This document shows, in pieces, positions 7,619-16,563 of a stretch of 64,000 nucleotides of DNA (the stretch's first letter is position 1; every line of letters starts with the position of its first letter). Both the position numbers and the translations under genes were made by a program. A model generated the notes under the pieces. The model saw only the letters and a list, made by a program, of their open reading frames with translations. It had not been told where the DNA came from and did no database searches. This DNA comes from Pedobacter mucosus (GTDB taxonomy: Bacteria > Bacteroidota > Bacteroidia > Sphingobacteriales > Sphingobacteriaceae): assembly GCF_022200785.1 (NCBI RefSeq), contig NZ_CP087585.1:310001-374000 (forward strand), written 5' to 3'.

Positions 7619-7960
7619 GAAAGCTTTAACGTTTTCTCACTCCATCATAACCTAGGCCAGATTGCAGGGTGCATATAGTATGATGCACCTAGCTAAGCCT
7701 TACCACTATTCTCCGTTCCGCTTTAGAACCGGCCTGGACTAGATTTCGGGTTGGCACAGTCTAACCCAAACCTCTGACTTTAACAGAAATTTATTAAGTC
7801 GGAAACTTTTGTTTTATCACATACTCTTATTTTTTAATGGTGTTATAGCTAGCTATGTGGTCTTTTGGTTTCTCAATAATGCGCAGCATTCTTGAAGACA
7901 ATTTAAAACATATATACTTCTGAAAAACGAATAGGGCCTCCCGGCCAAGAGGGCTCCAAG
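7619..7960. repeat. Dispersed repeat, copy B (with an internal insertion)
   Basis: It is a diverged copy of 7341-7600: GAAAGCTTTAACGTTTTCTC at the start, CCATCATAACCTAGGCC, TGCACCTAGCTAAGCC, GTCGGAAACTTTTG and the closing GGCCTCCCGGCCAAGAGGG. It is longer because about 100 bases of AT-rich sequence (about 7815-7930) are inserted before the closing block, around the TCTTTTGGTTTCTCAA segment that forms the hairpin in copy A. Confidence 0.7.
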
Positions 7961-8332
7961 AAAATAATTTTTTCTTCCTCACCGCCGGAACGGCTAGATA
8001 AAATCAAAACTCATGGCTTACATCTGATGAAGGATCTGCTCGTCAAAACTTTCTAGTCATTAAAGTTCCAGAAAATCATAATCTAATTAAAGCAACCATT
8101 TAAAAATCAAAAATTTAAATTATGTAAATAAACGCCTACAATTGTTGTATTTGCGGTTCGAACACCCATAGTAGTAAATTGAATCTTGAATGCTTGAAGC
8201 AAAAATGTGGGTGAATAGCTTTTAATTATTTATAACGCCTAAAGTTCCTTATTATCAATGAATAAGCTCATTTAATTATTACTTAGAAAATATAAAATTG
8301 TACCTTACCAACTCCTAAACACATAAAATACA

Positions 8333-8374
8333 TGTGGAAAACTTTTTTGTGGTAAAAAGTGGTAAAAAGTGGTA
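8333..8374 (+). promoter_or_regulatory. MraZ operator: GTGG direct repeats upstream of mraZ
   Basis: GTGG occurs at 8349, 8359 and 8369 in the frame GTGGTAAAAA-GTGGTAAAAA-GTGGTAG, an exact 10-bp period, with a further GTGG at 8334. MraZ of other bacteria is known to bind direct repeats with a 10-bp period in its own promoter (TGGGN repeats in E. coli, AAAGTG-type repeats in mollicutes). This is therefore the expected autoregulatory site of the dcw operon. TGTGGAAAAC at 8333-8342 also occurs upstream of ftsZ. Confidence 0.8.
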
Positions 8375-8417
8375 GAACTCTTTACTTTTACACTAGATAA
8401 AAAGTGTAGATACCATT

Positions 8418-8885
8418 ATGACCCAACTTTTAGGAGAATTCGATTGTAAACTTGACGCAAAGGGCCGCCTTATGGTTCCTGCTGCGCTTAAGAAACAATT
8501 GCCAAATGCCGAAAAAGAAGGGCTGGTAATCAATCGTGGGTTTGAAAAGAACCTAATTATCTATCCAAAAAACATTTGGGATGCAATCGTTGCCGATTTA
8601 AGTAAATTAAATATCTACGACGAAGAAAACAGGAAATTTATTAGATCATTTACCCGTGGCGCAACCGAGCTATCGCTTGACGCTGCTGGTCGCGTGCTTT
8701 TACCTAAATCTTTAGCAGAATACGCTGGTCTTGGTAGCGATTTAGTATTGGCTTGCCAATTGGATCGCATAGAATTGTGGGATAAAAAATCATACGAAGA
8801 TATTTTTGATGATGTACCAGCAAATTTTGCGGCACTTGCTCAAAAAGTAATGGGCGATAAAAAAGGAGGGAATGATGGAGAATAG
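8418..8885 (+). CDS. mraZ: Transcriptional regulator MraZ
   Basis: This 155-residue DNA-binding protein is the usual first gene and autoregulator of the dcw cluster. It has two SpoVT-AbrB half-domains, each with the hallmark D-x-x-G-R: DAKGRLMVP (about residues 13-21) and DAAGRVLLP (about 89-97). MraZ forms ring-like multimers that bind the tandem repeats upstream, and these are present at 8349-8372. The start ATG (8418) lies about 45 bases after the last repeat. The gene overlaps the start of rsmH by 11 bases. The length is normal. Regulation is probably repression of its own operon. Confidence 0.96.
   Translation: MTQLLGEFDCKLDAKGRLMVPAALKKQLPNAEKEGLVINRGFEKNLIIYPKNIWDAIVADLSKLNIYDEENRKFIRSFTRGATELSLDAAGRVLLPKSLAEYAGLGSDLVLACQLDRIELWDKKSYEDIFDDVPANFAALAQKVMGDKKGGNDGE
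8864..8870 (+). promoter_or_regulatory. rsmH: Unusually strong Shine-Dalgarno for rsmH (AGGAGGG)
   Basis: AGGAGGG lies inside the end of mraZ, just before two in-frame ATG codons (8872 and 8875). Most genes in this window have no such site. The spacing favours ATG 8875. Confidence 0.65.
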
Positions 8886-9780
8886 TTATCACGTTCCAGT
8901 AATGTTGCAGCCTTGTATTGATGGTTTAAACATCAAACCAGATGGTGTTTATGTAGATGTAACTTTTGGTGGCGGTGGTCATTCAAAAGAAATATTAAAA
9001 TATTTAGGTCCGAAAGGAAAACTGATTGCTTTTGATCAGGATCCTGATGCGCAGCAAAATATTCCTGCGGATGATCGTTTTATCTTCATCGACCAAAACT
9101 TCGGTTTCCTGAAAAATAACCTTCGCTTAAAAGATTTTAAACAAGTGGATGGCATTTTAGCCGATCTGGGTGTTTCATCACATCAGTTTGATGTGCCGCA
9201 ACGTGGTTTTTCTATTCGGTACAATGCGAATTTAGACATGCGCATGGATCAAAATAGTAAACTAACTGCTGCTGAAGTGCTTAATACTTATACAGAAGAC
9301 AAGCTTCATAAAATTTTCGGCATTTATGGTGAGGTTAAGAACGCCAAAACTTTGGCTCGAGCCATCGTGACAGCCAGGTTAGAAAAGCCTTTTACCGATA
9401 TTGATAATTTTAAATCTGCCATTGCAGAATATATCCCAAGAGGCAAAGAAAATAAATATTTGGCGCAGGTTTTTCAGGCTTTGCGCATAGAAGTGAATGC
9501 TGAAATTAAAGTGCTTGAAGATTTTTTACAACAAGCTGCTGATGTTTTAAAACCTGGTGGCCATTTAGTGGTAATGTCTTATCACTCATTAGAAGATCGA
9601 CCGGTTAAGAACTTCATGGCCAAAGGAAAATTTCAAGGTGAAGTAGAGAAAGATTTCTTTGGAAATCAACAAAAGCCATTTAGTGTGATTACACGCAAAG
9701 CGATAATTGCTTCTGATGAAGAAATTGCTCAAAATAACAGGGCTCGTAGTGCGAAATTAAGAATTGCAGAGAAACTATGA
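8875..9780 (+). CDS. rsmH: 16S rRNA (cytosine(1402)-N(4))-methyltransferase RsmH
   Basis: This 301-residue S-adenosylmethionine-dependent methyltransferase (MraW) modifies C1402 of 16S rRNA in the decoding centre. HVPVML at the N-terminus, YVDVTFGGGGHS (SAM-binding glycine loop), ADLGVSSHQFD, RGFS, DMRMDQ, KYLAQVFQALRIEVN and VVMSYHSLEDRPVK are all family signatures. It overlaps mraZ by 11 bases and ftsL by 4 bases (ATGA), so translation is coupled on both sides. Start 8875 is preferred over 8872 from Shine-Dalgarno spacing. The length is normal. Confidence 0.96.
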   Translation: MENSYHVPVMLQPCIDGLNIKPDGVYVDVTFGGGGHSKEILKYLGPKGKLIAFDQDPDAQQNIPADDRFIFIDQNFGFLKNNLRLKDFKQVDGILADLGVSSHQFDVPQRGFSIRYNANLDMRMDQNSKLTAAEVLNTYTEDKLHKIFGIYGEVKNAKTLARAIVTARLEKPFTDIDNFKSAIAEYIPRGKENKYLAQVFQALRIEVNAEIKVLEDFLQQAADVLKPGGHLVVMSYHSLEDRPVKNFMAKGKFQGEVEKDFFGNQQKPFSVITRKAIIASDEEIAQNNRARSAKLRIAEKL

Positions 9781-10199
9781 ACAGGTTTAGAGAGGATATA
9801 GAAGAAGAGGAAATCGGACCTGAGCCAGAGTTAAAAGCTGCACCTAAAAAGCGAAGAACTGCCGAAGAAAAAATGGATAGTAACTCATTCATTAGTAGGC
9901 TGTTTAATGATGGATTGGTAACTAAAGAAGCGGCGACAAATGCATTGCCTTATATCTGTTTTTTAGCGCTTTTAGGTATGATCTATATTGCTAACAGTCA
10001 TTTTGCGGTTAATAATGTCCGCCGGATTGATAAATTAAATAAAGAAGTAAAAGAATTGAGATGGGAGTATAAATCATTAAAGGCCGACTTAATGTTCAAA
10101 AGCAAATTGACAGAAGTTGCCAAAAAGGTAGATACCCTTGGAATAAAAGAATTAATTGAGCCACCTAAAAAACTAATTGTTAAGAGCGATGAATATTAG
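9777..10199 (+). CDS. ftsL: Cell division protein FtsL-like
   Basis: This 140-residue bitopic membrane protein lies where ftsL always lies, between rsmH and the division transpeptidase. It has a charged cytoplasmic N-terminus of about 55 residues (Glu-rich, then KKRR), one membrane helix (about 60-79, YICFLALLGMIYIA), then a coiled-coil-like stretch with heptads (IDKLNKEVKELRWEYKSLKADLM). FtsL works with FtsQ and FtsB in the divisome and helps activate FtsW and FtsI. Sequence conservation in this family is low, so the call rests on topology, size and position. It overlaps rsmH by 4 bases and ftsI by 11 bases. The closing IKELIEPPKK is typical for Bacteroidota versions. Confidence 0.85.
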   Translation: MNRFREDIEEEEIGPEPELKAAPKKRRTAEEKMDSNSFISRLFNDGLVTKEAATNALPYICFLALLGMIYIANSHFAVNNVRRIDKLNKEVKELRWEYKSLKADLMFKSKLTEVAKKVDTLGIKELIEPPKKLIVKSDEY

Positions 10200-12291
10200 A
10201 GCAAACATTTTGCTTCGTGTATACCTGGCATTTGGCTTAATTGTGCTTTTTGCTGTGGCGGTTTTTCTTCGCCTGGGTCAGGTACAATTTGTGCAAGGCA
10301 AAAAGTGGAAAGCCATGGCTGATAGCCTTTCTACACGCTATGTAAATGTGGAGGCTACACGTGGAAATATCTATTCTAACGACGGAAGTTTATTGGCTAC
10401 ATCTGTTCCTGAATATGAATTGAGAATGGATATGTTTGCGGGTGGCATCGCTGATAAAGATGTTTTTAACGAAAAAGTAGACTCTTTAGGACTAAAATTA
10501 TCTCAGATTTTTCAGGATAAAACTCCGAAAGAATATGCCCGTTATTTACGCGTAGGTCGTCAGGACAGTGCTCGTTATTTGTTAATTCACCGCAAGGTTG
10601 GTTATGCTGATTTAAAAACCATCAGAACTTTTCCGCTTTATAATATTGGCAAGTTTAGCGGTGGTTTAATCGCTGTTCAACAAAACAAGCGCATTCTTCC
10701 ATTTAAAGCATTAGCCGCCCGTACCATTGGTTATAAAAATGAAAACGTAAGTAATGGCGTTGGTTTAGAAGGTGCATATAACGAATATATTAACGGAGAA
10801 ACTGGCAAAAGATTAATGCAGCGCATTGCTGGAGGTGTTTACATTCCGGTTAATGAAGAAGCAGAGGTTGCACCAAAAGATGGGGCGGATATCATTTCGA
10901 CCATTGATGTAAATATGCAGGATTTAGCGCAAAGCGCTTTAGAAAAGCAGTTAATCAAATCCCAGGCAGATCACGGTGCGGTGATTGTAATGGAAGTTGC
11001 TACTGGAGAAATTAGAGCGGTAGCTAATTTTTCAAAAGTTGAAGAAGGCGTTTATAAAGAGAAATTTAATTATGCCATCGCTGGTAATCAAGATCCGGGT
11101 TCTACTTTTAAACTGGCTTCTTATATGGCTTTATTGGAAGATGAACTGGTTGATACCAATACGATGGTGGGTACAGGAACTTACAAAATTCCTGGTCATA
11201 CGATTAAAGATTCTCATGGAAGTATTGGTGTAGTAACGGTTAAAAAAGCATTCGAACAATCTTCAAATGCGGCGATTGCATATTTGATTAACAGTAAATA
11301 TGGTGCTAACCCTAAAAAATTTACGGATCATTTATACGATTGGCATTTGAATGAAAAAATGGGTTTGCAGATTCCTGGGGAGGCTATGCCAGCGGTAAAG
11401 AATCCAAAAACGAATAAAAGCTGGAACAAAAATATGACCTTACCACAAATGGCTTATGGTTATGAAATGCAATTAACACCTCTTAAAATGTTGTCGCTTT
11501 ATAATGCAATAGCAAATAACGGTAAAATGGTAGCGCCAATTTTTGTAAAGGAAATTAGGAGGTTGGGTAATCCAATCGAGCAGTTTAAGGCAAGAGTAAT
11601 TAATGATAAAATCTGTTCCGATGTTACCTTAAGCAAAATTAAAAACATGCTCGAAGGAGTGGTATTGGAAGGTAGTGGAAAGCAGATTGTTTATAATCCT
11701 TTGTATCCGATTGCTGGTAAAACTGGTACCGCTCAGGTTGCTGATGCAAACAAAGGTTATAAAGCAAATAAGCAATATCAAGCTTCTTTTGTAGGGTATT
11801 TTCCTGCAAATAAGCCAAAATACTCCATGATTGTGGTGATCAACGATCCGAAAGGGGCTTATTATGGCGCATTGGTTTCTGGTCCAGTATTCAGAGAGAT
11901 TGCAGATCGCATTTACGCCAGCGATATGCAAATGTATAACGATGTGCCTATACGCATGGTGGCTCATGCTGGAAATCCACCAACAAAAGCCGGACAAAGT
12001 AAAGCCACGCAAAAAGTATATAAAGCATTTGGGTTTAAGCCGCTTTTTGCATCAAAGTCTGAATATTATAATGTAGTAAATACAAGTGCCGGAGATGTTT
12101 TTCAGGAAAATAATGAGCGTAAAGGCGTAATGCCAAATGTTGCTGGTATGGGCTTAAAAGATGCACTTTATCTTTTAGGGAATGCTGGATTAAAAACAAA
12201 GGTTAATGGATCTGGAAAAGTAATTTCTCAATCCATTTTAGCCGGAACAAAGGTTGGTAAGGGAATAGGCGTACAAATAGAGTTGGAATAG
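10189..12291 (+). CDS. ftsI: Division-specific penicillin-binding protein FtsI (PBP3-type, with PASTA domain)
   Basis: This 700-residue inner-membrane transpeptidase cross-links septal peptidoglycan. One membrane helix (about residues 8-28) is followed by the PBP dimer domain (ATRGNIYSNDGSLLATS) and the transpeptidase domain. Catalytic motifs are S305-T-F-K308, S358-S-N360 and K511-T-G-T514. The C-terminus (about residues 643-700) is one PASTA domain (MPNVAGMGLKDALYLLGNAG). ATG 10189 is chosen because the longer frame begins at a TTG with no support; it overlaps ftsL by 11 bases. The PASTA domain is common in Bacteroidota division PBPs. A 99-base gap with an inverted repeat separates it from murE. 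Confidence 0.95.
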   Translation: MNIRANILLRVYLAFGLIVLFAVAVFLRLGQVQFVQGKKWKAMADSLSTRYVNVEATRGNIYSNDGSLLATSVPEYELRMDMFAGGIADKDVFNEKVDSLGLKLSQIFQDKTPKEYARYLRVGRQDSARYLLIHRKVGYADLKTIRTFPLYNIGKFSGGLIAVQQNKRILPFKALAARTIGYKNENVSNGVGLEGAYNEYINGETGKRLMQRIAGGVYIPVNEEAEVAPKDGADIISTIDVNMQDLAQSALEKQLIKSQADHGAVIVMEVATGEIRAVANFSKVEEGVYKEKFNYAIAGNQDPGSTFKLASYMALLEDELVDTNTMVGTGTYKIPGHTIKDSHGSIGVVTVKKAFEQSSNAAIAYLINSKYGANPKKFTDHLYDWHLNEKMGLQIPGEAMPAVKNPKTNKSWNKNMTLPQMAYGYEMQLTPLKMLSLYNAIANNGKMVAPIFVKEIRRLGNPIEQFKARVINDKICSDVTLSKIKNMLEGVVLEGSGKQIVYNPLYPIAGKTGTAQVADANKGYKANKQYQASFVGYFPANKPKYSMIVVINDPKGAYYGALVSGPVFREIADRIYASDMQMYNDVPIRMVAHAGNPPTKAGQSKATQKVYKAFGFKPLFASKSEYYNVVNTSAGDVFQENNERKGVMPNVAGMGLKDALYLLGNAGLKTKVNGSGKVISQSILAGTKVGKGIGVQIELE

Positions 12292-12310
12292 ATAATGAGC
12301 GCATGTATGA

Positions 12311-12382
12311 ATTTTGAATGAGTGATGCCGAAAGGCGATCGCTAGTAGACATTCTCTCATTCAAAACTCACTCATTCAAAAT
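12311..12382. repeat. Inverted-repeat insertion between ftsI and murE
   Basis: ATTTTGAATGAGTGA (12311-12325) and TCACTCATTCAAAAT (12368-12382) are perfect 15-bp inverted repeats around a 42-base loop holding GCCGAAAGGC. The arms also contain a direct repeat of CTCATTCAAAA. It occupies nearly the whole gap between two genes that are otherwise tightly linked, so it looks like a small mobile palindromic unit rather than a terminator (no U-run). Confidence 0.6.
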
Positions 12383-12390
12383 TAAAAATA

Positions 12391-13848
12391 ATGCAATTAC
12401 AGGATTTACTTTATGGTGTTACGATTAAAGAATTGGTTGGTAAAACCGATAGGGAAATCAACACCCTAAACTTTGATTCGCGTAAAGTAGTTCAGGATGA
12501 TGTTTTCTTTGCGGTTGTTGGAACTGCTGCTGATGGTCATTTGTTTATTGAACAAACGATAAAACAGGGAGCAAGTACAATTGTTTGTGAAAACCTGCCA
12601 GAGATACATGATTATAGGATTACTTATATCAAAGTTCAAAATACTTCGGTTGCTTTAGGCATAATGGCTGGTAATTATTTCGGAAATCCGTCGGCTGATT
12701 TAAAGCTAATTGGTATAACCGGAACCAATGGTAAAACGACCATTGCTACAATTTTATATAAACTATTTTTAGATCTAGGTTATAAAACCGGACTGCTATC
12801 TACGGTAGAAAACTTTATTCATACTGTTGCTGTAGCTGCAACGCACACCACGCCTAACCCAATTGAGTTGAATCAATTGCTGAGGGATATGGTAAATGCT
12901 GGTTGCGATTATTGTTTTATGGAAGTAAGTTCGCATGCGGTTTCTCAGCATCGTATTGAGGGTTTAACTTTTTCTGGTGCAGTTTTCTCTAACCTTACTC
13001 ATGATCATTTAGATTTTCACAAAACTTTTGATAGTTATTTAAAAGCCAAAAAAGCATTTTTTGATAAGCTTCCAAAATCTGCTTTTGCCTTAACCAATAC
13101 CGACGATAAAAATGGTATGGTGATGTTGCAAAACACAAAAGCACATAAAAAGACTTATGCCTTAAAACAGTTAGCAGATTTTAAAGCAAAAATTACGGAA
13201 AATCAGTTTAGTGGTTTGCTTTTAGATATCGATGACATTGAGGTTCATTTTAAATTGGTAGGTGCTTTTAATGCTTATAATTTACTTGCGGTTTACGGAA
13301 CGGCAATTCTTTTAGAGCAAGATAAATTAAAGGTTTTAACCTTATTAAGCCGCTTAACAGGTGCTGAAGGTCGTTTTGATTACATAACTTCTGAAGATAA
13401 AATTATAGCCATTGTGGATTATGCTCATACTCCAGATGCTGTTCAAAATGTGTTAAGCACCATTGCAAATATTCGTAAAGGAACCGAGCAGGTAATTACC
13501 GTTATTGGTTGTGGCGGAGATCGCGATAAAACTAAAAGGCCGGTAATGGCGCAAGTTGCCTGCGATTGGAGTGATAAAGTAATTTTAACTTCGGATAATC
13601 CACGTACTGAGGATCCACAAAGTATAATTAATGAAATGGAGGCGGGTGTTTCTCCTTCAAATAAGCGGAAAACATTATCAATTTTAGATAGAAGAGAGGC
13701 CATAAAAACAGCTTGCCATTTAGCGCAAAGCGGAGATATTATTCTTGTTGCCGGTAAAGGTCATGAAAAATATCAGGAAATAAATGGCGTAAGAAACCAT
13801 TTTGATGATAAAGAAATATTACTTGAACAACTTAACCCAAACAGCTAA
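12391..13848 (+). CDS. murE: UDP-N-acetylmuramoyl-L-alanyl-D-glutamate--2,6-diaminopimelate ligase MurE
   Basis: This 485-residue cytosolic Mur ligase adds the third residue of the peptidoglycan stem peptide, using ATP. The ATP loop is GTNGKTT at residues 111-117. The UMT-binding part [12 protein letters not shown] and the HTPDAV segment follow. The motif DNPRTEDP at residues 402-409 contains DNPR, the signature of meso-diaminopimelate-adding MurE rather than lysine-adding forms, so the organism makes DAP-type peptidoglycan. A dapA gene is in the window at 32802-33689, consistent with this. Its stop overlaps the mraY start by one base (TAATG). The length is normal. Confidence 0.96.
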   Translation: MQLQDLLYGVTIKELVGKTDREINTLNFDSRKVVQDDVFFAVVGTAADGHLFIEQTIKQGASTIVCENLPEIHDYRITYIKVQNTSVALGIMAGNYFGNPSADLKLIGITGTNGKTTIATILYKLFLDLGYKTGLLSTVENFIHTVAVAATHTTPNPIELNQLLRDMVNAGCDYCFMEVSSHAVSQHRIEGLTFSGAVFSNLTHDHLDFHKTFDSYLKAKKAFFDKLPKSAFALTNTDDKNGMVMLQNTKAHKKTYALKQLADFKAKITENQFSGLLLDIDDIEVHFKLVGAFNAYNLLAVYGTAILLEQDKLKVLTLLSRLTGAEGRFDYITSEDKIIAIVDYAHTPDAVQNVLSTIANIRKGTEQVITVIGCGGDRDKTKRPVMAQVACDWSDKVILTSDNPRTEDPQSIINEMEAGVSPSNKRKTLSILDRREAIKTACHLAQSGDIILVAGKGHEKYQEINGVRNHFDDKEILLEQLNPNS

Positions 13849-15095
13849 TGTTATATTTATTATTCGAATACCTGTATAAGCATTACGATATTCCCGGGCT
13901 AAGGTTGTTCCAATATATTACCTTTCGTGCGTCGATTTCCATCATTTTGTCTCTCGTGATCACAACGGTTTATGGTCGTAGGTTAATTGATTATTTGCAG
14001 GCAAAACAAGTTGGAGAAACCGTAAGAAACTTGGGTTTAGAAGGACAAATGCAAAAGCAAGGCACTCCAACAATGGGAGGTTTAATTATTTTGCTTGGCA
14101 TTTTAATTCCGACTTTATTATTCGCTAATATCACTAACATATATGTAATCTTAATGATCGTAACCACCGTTTGGATGGGTGCAATTGGCTTTTTAGATGA
14201 TTACATCAAGGTTTTCAAGAAAAATAAAGAAGGTTTAGCCGGTCGGTTTAAAGTTGTTGGTCAGGTTGGTTTGGGTTTAATTGTAGGTTGTACCATGTAT
14301 TACCATCCTAATATTGTGGTAAGAGAAACGGTTCAGGACGACGTTAAAAATGTTTCGTCAGTGCCGATGGTATTACGTCAAAAAGGCGAAACATTTTACT
14401 ACACACAAGATGTAAAATCGACAAAAACCAATATGCCTTTTTATAAAAATAATGAATTTGATTATGCTAAGGTGCTTAAGTTTTTGGGTGATGATTACCA
14501 GAAATATGCATTTATTATTTTCTTGGCTTTTACGGTATTTATTATTACTGCAGTATCGAATGGAGCAAACATTACAGATGGAATTGATGGCTTAGCTACG
14601 GGAACATCAGCAATTATAGGAACAACACTTGGAATATTAGCCTACGTTTCTGGTAACACGGTTATGGCCGATTACCTCAACATTATGTATATCCCAAATT
14701 CTGGAGAGTTAATGATTTTTGCGGGCGCTTTTGTAGGGGCATGTGTTGGTTTTCTTTGGTATAATTCATACCCAGCGCAAGTTTTTATGGGCGATACCGG
14801 AAGTTTAGCTATTGGTGGTATCATTGCATCGTTTGCTGTAATGACCCGTAAAGAATTACTGATCCCAATTTTGTGTGGCGTATTTCTAATCGAATTGGTA
14901 TCTGTAATTATGCAGGTTTCTTATTTTAAATATACCAAAAAGCGGTTTGGCGAAGGGCGGCGGGTTTTACTAATGGCGCCACTGCATCATCATTATCAAA
15001 AGAAAGGATATCACGAAGCAAAAATTGTAACCCGATTTTGGATTATAGGAATTATGCTAGCAATTATCACCATTGTAACATTGAAATTAAGATAA
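13848..15095 (+). CDS. mraY: Phospho-N-acetylmuramoyl-pentapeptide-transferase MraY
   Basis: This 415-residue polytopic inner-membrane enzyme transfers phospho-MurNAc-pentapeptide to undecaprenyl phosphate to make lipid I. Motifs are [40 protein letters not shown] (catalytic Asp region), [12 protein letters not shown] and [10 protein letters not shown]. It is longer than the E. coli enzyme (360 residues) because of an inserted soluble segment around residues 155-215 (containing [15 protein letters not shown]). Such an insertion is usual in Bacteroidota MraY. It overlaps murE by one base. About ten membrane helices are evident. Confidence 0.96.
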   Translation: MLYLLFEYLYKHYDIPGLRLFQYITFRASISIILSLVITTVYGRRLIDYLQAKQVGETVRNLGLEGQMQKQGTPTMGGLIILLGILIPTLLFANITNIYVILMIVTTVWMGAIGFLDDYIKVFKKNKEGLAGRFKVVGQVGLGLIVGCTMYYHPNIVVRETVQDDVKNVSSVPMVLRQKGETFYYTQDVKSTKTNMPFYKNNEFDYAKVLKFLGDDYQKYAFIIFLAFTVFIITAVSNGANITDGIDGLATGTSAIIGTTLGILAYVSGNTVMADYLNIMYIPNSGELMIFAGAFVGACVGFLWYNSYPAQVFMGDTGSLAIGGIIASFAVMTRKELLIPILCGVFLIELVSVIMQVSYFKYTKKRFGEGRRVLLMAPLHHHYQKKGYHEAKIVTRFWIIGIMLAIITIVTLKLR

Positions 15096-15153
15096 TAAAA
15101 TTTGAAGTTGCGTTTAAATAATGTAACTGATACTCAGTACTTGATACTAAAAT

Positions 15154-16548
15154 ATGAATACAAATAGCAATATATCGCAAAGCAAGGTTCAGTCAGAAAT
15201 GACAGGGCAGGGCCGTGTTGTTATTTTAGGTGCAGGAGAGAGTGGTGTAGGTGCTGCTAAACTTGCTCAACTAAAGGGATTTGATGTTTTTGTGTCCGAC
15301 TTTGGCGTAATCGCCGATAAATATAAAGTAGCGCTTGAAAATTTATCTATTCCCTTCGAATCAGAAAAACATACTGAAGAACTTATTTTAAGTGCCATTG
15401 AGGTGATTAAAAGTCCAGGGATTCCTGCCACTGCTCCAATAATTAAAAAACTTATTGAAAAAGGAATTCCGGTAATTTCTGAAATCGAGTTTGCCAAACG
15501 TTATACCAATGCAAAAACTATTTGCATTACCGGTTCGAATGGAAAATCTACAACCAGCTTGCTTACTTATCACATCTTAAAAAATGCGGGTTTAAATGTT
15601 GGTTTGGCGGGTAATATCGGACAAAGTTTTGCAGCACAAGTGGCTACGGAAAACTTCGATTGGTATGTTTTAGAGATCTCTAGTTTTATGCTTGATGATA
15701 TGTTCGACTTTAAAGCAGATATCGCAGTATTACTAAACATTACACCAGATCATTTAGATCGCTATGATTATAAATTAGAGAATTACGCTGCCTCAAAAAT
15801 GAGAATAATTCAAAATCAAACTGAAAATGATGTGTTCATTTACTGCGCTGATGATGAAGAAACCTTAAAAGCATTAGAAAAAGTGAAGCCGCTGGCAAAG
15901 ACTTATCAATTTTCAATCCTTAAAAAAGTTGAAGAAGGTGCTGATTTAGAAAATAACCAAATACACATTCACACAGAATTAAATAACGAATTAACCATGT
16001 CTATTCTTACAGATTTGGCCCTACAAGGCAAGCATAACATTTATAATTCTATGGCTTCTGGCATTGTTGCTAAGCGTTTAGAATTACGAAATGAGTCCAT
16101 TCGCGAGAGCATGGGTAATTTTAAGAATATCGAGCACAGGTTAGAACATGTGGCTAAGATTTCTGGCATCGATTTCATTAACGATAGCAAAGCAACGAAT
16201 GTAAACTCTACCTGGTATGCTTTAGAAAGCATGACAACCGATGTGGTTTTAATTATGGGTGGTGTTGATAAAGGAAATGATTATAGCATGCTCAAAGATT
16301 TGGTTCAAAATAAAGTGAAAGCGATTGTTTGCCTTGGAAAAGATAACAAACGCATTCATGATGCATTTGAAGATGATGTTGAGGTAATCGTAAATACTTT
16401 TTCAGCAGATGAAGCAGCACAAATTGCTTATCATTTAGCTAAACGTGGCGATACCGTTTTGCTATCTCCTGCATGTGCAAGTTTTGATTTGTTCAAAAAT
16501 TACGAAGACCGCGGCAATCAATTTAAAGCGGCAGTTAAAGAATTATAA
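15154..16548 (+). CDS. murD: UDP-N-acetylmuramoyl-L-alanine--D-glutamate ligase MurD
   Basis: This 464-residue cytosolic Mur ligase adds D-glutamate to UDP-MurNAc-L-Ala. VVILGAGESGVGAAKLA is the N-terminal nucleotide-sugar domain, VIKSPGIP is the conserved substrate loop, CITGSNGKSTT is the ATP loop, and LNITPDHLDRY, NDSKATN and LLSPACASFD(L/M)F are the family signatures. The first about 15 residues (NTNSNISQSK...) are an extra unconserved leader; a second Met at residue 16 is a possible alternative start. It follows mraY by 58 bases and precedes ftsW by 15 bases. Confidence 0.95.
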   Translation: MNTNSNISQSKVQSEMTGQGRVVILGAGESGVGAAKLAQLKGFDVFVSDFGVIADKYKVALENLSIPFESEKHTEELILSAIEVIKSPGIPATAPIIKKLIEKGIPVISEIEFAKRYTNAKTICITGSNGKSTTSLLTYHILKNAGLNVGLAGNIGQSFAAQVATENFDWYVLEISSFMLDDMFDFKADIAVLLNITPDHLDRYDYKLENYAASKMRIIQNQTENDVFIYCADDEETLKALEKVKPLAKTYQFSILKKVEEGADLENNQIHIHTELNNELTMSILTDLALQGKHNIYNSMASGIVAKRLELRNESIRESMGNFKNIEHRLEHVAKISGIDFINDSKATNVNSTWYALESMTTDVVLIMGGVDKGNDYSMLKDLVQNKVKAIVCLGKDNKRIHDAFEDDVEVIVNTFSADEAAQIAYHLAKRGDTVLLSPACASFDLFKNYEDRGNQFKAAVKEL

Positions 16549-16563
16549 TAGGAGGCTTAATAG

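Larger units (their letters stand above)
6926..8332. other. 1.4-kb stretch without convincing genes, repeat-rich
   Basis: I see no protein with family features here on either strand; the one open frame (6997-7203, plus) has no recognisable motif. The stretch contains two related short segments (7035-7090 and 7237-7290), two copies of a longer repeat (7341-7600 and 7619-7960), a 13-base palindrome GCCCAAATTGGGC at about 7203, and an AT-rich leader before the mraZ operator. It looks like a site where non-coding repeats have accumulated between the pgk unit and the dcw cluster. Confidence 0.6.

Noticed and set aside
8150..8180. GCGGTTCGAACACCC looks like a tRNA T-arm
   Set aside because: The flanking five bases do not pair as a T-stem and no acceptor, D or anticodon arm can be found upstream, so there is no tRNA here.
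8349..8374. Short regular direct repeats as a CRISPR-like array
   Set aside because: Repeat unit of only 10 bp without spacers; the position before mraZ explains it as the MraZ operator. No CRISPR array was found in the window.
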